Origin: a bacterium | Lineage (GTDB): Bacteria > Bacillota > Clostridia > Oscillospirales > Oscillospiraceae | Assembly: GCA_019424865.1 (NCBI GenBank) | Contig: JAHYYS010000086.1 | Span: forward strand, 1 to 7,832 | Length of the DNA stretch: 7,832 bases | Reading direction: 5' to 3' | Made by a program: the position numbers and the translations under genes | The notes under the pieces: generated by a model | The model's input: only the letters and a program-made list of their open reading frames with translations | What the model was told of the DNA's origin: nothing | Database searches by the model: none | In this document: positions 6,934-7,832 of the stretch, piece by piece | Layout: every line of letters begins with the position of its first letter | How positions within the stretch are numbered: the first letter of the stretch is position 1

Positions 6934-6986
6934 CAGTCTCGCCCCGCTCCCCACCGGCGGACCGCAGCTCCTCCCGCAGCCGTCCC

Positions 6987-7202
6987 TCACTCCTCCGGCT
7001 CGTCGGGCGTGAGCACAAACAGGTCATTGGGGGTGCAGTCCAGCAGAAGGCACATAATTTCGATATTCTTATATTGAATGGACTGTGTCTCATTGTTTAC
7101 CATTCTGGTGAAATTGGTGTAGCTCATGCCCAGCTGCTTGTTCAGCCAGTACTTTGTCTTTCCCCTTTTCTCCAGAAGCTCCAACACGTTCAATCTTATC
7201 AT
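6987..7202 (-). CDS. XRE/Cro-CI family small helix-turn-helix repressor
   Basis: A 71-aa DNA-binding protein that is almost entirely one Cro/CI-type helix-turn-helix domain (HTH_26/YozG-like). Visible parts are helix 1 (LNVLELLEKRG, 4-14), helix 2 (KYWLNKQLG, 17-25), the turn and recognition helix (SYTNFTRMVNN, 27-37), then helices around 44-54 and DCTPNDLF (55-62). It ends in an acidic tail (DEPEE). I chose ATG at 7202 because AGAGG sits 8 nt upstream; a GTG at 7211 is in frame but would overlap that site. It diverges from the small gene at 7319 and probably represses both genes through the palindrome at 7263-7298. Most of the gene is AT-richer than its neighbours, which suggests transfer, and small repressors of this kind are common in prophages and conjugative elements. 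The target is inferred. Confidence 0.85.
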   Translation of the reverse strand: MIRLNVLELLEKRGKTKYWLNKQLGMSYTNFTRMVNNETQSIQYKNIEIMCLLLDCTPNDLFVLTPDEPEE

Positions 7203-7260
7203 TTTGAGCACCTCTAATACCCGATGTATTCATCTGATATTAGTTTGTGTCTTATGCAAA

Positions 7261-7300
7261 CATATAGACTATTGCATTATCTAATGTAATAGTCTATAAT
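7261..7300. promoter_or_regulatory. Divergent promoters sharing a 36-bp palindromic operator
   Basis: A near-perfect palindrome spans 7263-7298: 17-bp arms with a single mismatch (7274 with 7287) around a 2-bp centre. It overlaps candidate promoters in both directions. On the plus strand TTGCAT (7272-7277), 17 nt and a perfect TATAAT (7295-7300) face the 52-aa gene. On the minus strand TTACAT (7284-7289), 17 nt and TATATG (7261-7266) face the repressor gene. The plus promoter is the more convincing; both -35 boxes are weak. A dimeric repressor bound here would cover both promoters, the usual autoregulatory layout. The other bases of the 116-bp gap show only a short inverted repeat (7223-7234). 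Confidence 0.65.
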
Positions 7301-7318
7301 CGTGTGGGGGGTGAACAA

Positions 7319-7477
7319 ATGGAACTATACAAAAAAATGTATTATGGTCTATTTAATGCGGTTACCGATGCCATCGAATATCTAGAACATCATGAATACA
7401 CGTTGGCTCTCTTAGTTCTTGAGAATGCTCAAAAAAACGCCGAGGAACAATATCTTACTGCACAAGACGATGAATAA
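7319..7477 (+). CDS. Small acidic protein of unknown function, 52 aa
   Basis: I do not recognise a characterised family. The 52-aa product reads as mostly helical, with an aromatic start (MELYKKMYYGLFNAVTDAIE) and a second helix-like part (about 27-45), ending in an acidic tail (QDDE). There is no signal peptide, no membrane segment and no cysteine. Short proteins of this style (LFNAVTDA... followed by AQ..AEE.Y) seem familiar to me from Firmicutes prophages and conjugative elements, but that is memory and not a search result. The start is supported by GGGGGGTGA ending 5 nt before the ATG and a TATAAT box at 7295-7300. GC is about 36% by hand count, far below neighbouring core genes. It is divergent from the repressor gene and probably controlled by it. 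It could be a phage accessory or regulatory partner protein. Confidence 0.7.
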   Translation: MELYKKMYYGLFNAVTDAIEYLEHHEYTLALLVLENAQKNAEEQYLTAQDDE

Positions 7478-7536
7478 TAAGTTTTGTTCGCATTTCTTAA
7501 ACTGGTACATTTCTGGATAATTCCTTCTTTAACATT

Positions 7537-7579
7537 AAAAGCAGCAGGCGCAGGAAACTACCGTTCCTGCGCCTGCTGC
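7537..7579 (-). terminator. Intrinsic terminator of pth
   Basis: Positions 7541-7556 (GCAGCAGGCGCAGGAA) and 7564-7579 (TTCCTGCGCCTGCTGC) form a perfect 16-bp stem with a 7-nt loop. On the minus strand the stem is followed by four T (7537-7540). It lies about 30 bp after the pth stop. On the plus strand no T-run follows, so it is not an obvious terminator for the 52-aa gene, although such a strong stem might still stop read-through from that side. Confidence 0.8.
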
Positions 7580-7608
7580 CTGAAGCCGGAAATCCTCCCG
7601 CCTATCAG

Positions 7609-7832
7609 CTATCCATTAAACTTGTTCATGGCCCGGTCGGGGCCCTCTCCAATCAGGCACTCCACCGCGTCCGCCGCCCGCTTCACCGCGGCGTCGATGG
7701 CCTTCCTGTCCTCCCCCTGGAATTTGCCCAGCACCCAGTCCGCCATGTCATAATCGGGGTGGGGCTTCTCCCCCACTCCCACCCGCAGGCGGGGGAACTG
7801 GTCGGTGCCCAGGTGCTGGATGATGCTCTTCA
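7609..7832 (-). CDS. pth: Peptidyl-tRNA hydrolase, C-terminal part (cut by the window edge)
   Basis: Pth is the cytoplasmic enzyme that cleaves the ester bond of peptidyl-tRNA released from stalled ribosomes, so the tRNA can be reused. The visible 73 residues begin at KSIIQHLGTDQFPRLRVGVG, matching the conserved Pth region just after the active-site Asn (Asn114 in Escherichia coli, in GHNGLKDI). HPDYDMADWVLGKF follows, the part that closes the substrate groove in bacterial Pth, and then a C-terminal helix (about EDRKAIDAAVKRAADAVECLI). The catalytic His and Asp and the start lie right of the window. Two bases of the preceding codon (7831-7832) are also present. The stop is TAG at 7609-7611. 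It is a high-GC core gene, unlike the module next to it, and nothing suggests damage. Confidence 0.93.
   Translation of the reverse strand, partial: KSIIQHLGTDQFPRLRVGVGEKPHPDYDMADWVLGKFQGEDRKAIDAAVKRAADAVECLIGEGPDRAMNKFNG

Larger units (their letters stand above)
6720..6935. repeat. Hairpin-rich intergenic element with 11-bp inverted ends (MITE- or REP-like)
   Basis: This 216-bp stretch lies in the 422-bp gap between the ATPase gene and the repressor gene. It begins with TGTCGAAAAAG (6720-6730) and ends with the exact reverse complement CTTTTTCGACA (6925-6935). Inside are five further hairpins: 6733-6745 (5 bp), 6751-6766 (6 bp), 6784-6818 (11 bp), 6824-6874 (15 bp) and 6884-6933 (23 bp). 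No open frame here looks like a protein, and I see no obvious target-site duplication. A dispersed palindromic repeat or a non-autonomous mobile element is the best reading. Only one copy is visible, so its repeat nature is inferred. Confidence 0.5.

Noticed and set aside
6682..6935. CRISPR array
   Set aside because: The repeats are inverted, of different lengths and sequences, with no regular direct repeat or spacer pattern and no cas gene.
6596..7093. 165-codon minus-strand frame overlapping the repressor gene
   Set aside because: It covers the hairpin cluster and the repressor gene in another frame, with no family resemblance.
6987..7477. Toxin-antitoxin pair
   Set aside because: The two genes are divergent rather than co-transcribed, and the 52-aa protein shows no known toxin motif. 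A repressor-controlled accessory gene fits better, though this is not excluded.
7484..7753. 89-codon plus-strand frame
   Set aside because: It crosses the pth terminator and is antisense to pth; no good ribosome site.

Overview
The window looks like chromosomal DNA from a GC-rich, endospore-forming member of the Clostridia. An Oscillospiraceae-type gut bacterium (Flavonifractor/Oscillibacter/Lawsonibacter-like) is my best inference. The reasons are a complete GerA-type spore germinant receptor operon, strong Gram-positive ribosome binding sites (AAGGAGG), a lipoprotein subunit, and high GC in the core genes. No search was run, so the taxon is a judgement.

Layout, left to right. Positions 1-115 carry no gene. 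They hold a near-consensus sigma-A promoter on the minus strand, firing off the left edge, with phased A-tracts behind it. Positions 116-3828 are a minus-strand operon transcribed in the order gerAA, gerAC, gerAB: spore inner-membrane receptor subunits A, C (lipoprotein) and B (permease-like). The first two genes overlap by 4 bp (ATGA). Positions 3829-3900 are a compact junction. A 14-bp hairpin followed by a U-run looks like the terminator of the upstream ATPase gene. Its right arm contains the gerAA ribosome binding site, and its loop contains a sigma-G-like -10 element. Positions 3901-6564 encode a complete type II P-type Ca2+ ATPase on the minus strand. Positions 6565-6986 have no gene and hold a cluster of hairpins, including a 23-bp perfect palindrome and 11-bp inverted ends.

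Positions 6987-7477 are a low-GC module. A 71-aa XRE-family repressor (minus) and an unrecognised 52-aa acidic protein (plus) diverge from a 36-bp near-perfect palindrome that overlaps candidate promoters in both directions. It looks acquired, perhaps from a phage or conjugative element. Positions 7609-7832 are the C-terminal part of peptidyl-tRNA hydrolase (pth, minus), followed by its own 16-bp hairpin terminator.

How the parts work together: the Ca2+ ATPase and the germinant receptor are adjacent and co-oriented, and Ca2+ matters to spores (Ca-dipicolinate). The junction suggests they are nevertheless expressed separately: read-through message from the ATPase gene would be terminated or have its gerAA ribosome binding site masked, while a forespore transcript starting inside the hairpin would have the site free. 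This is the most interesting hypothesis in the window.
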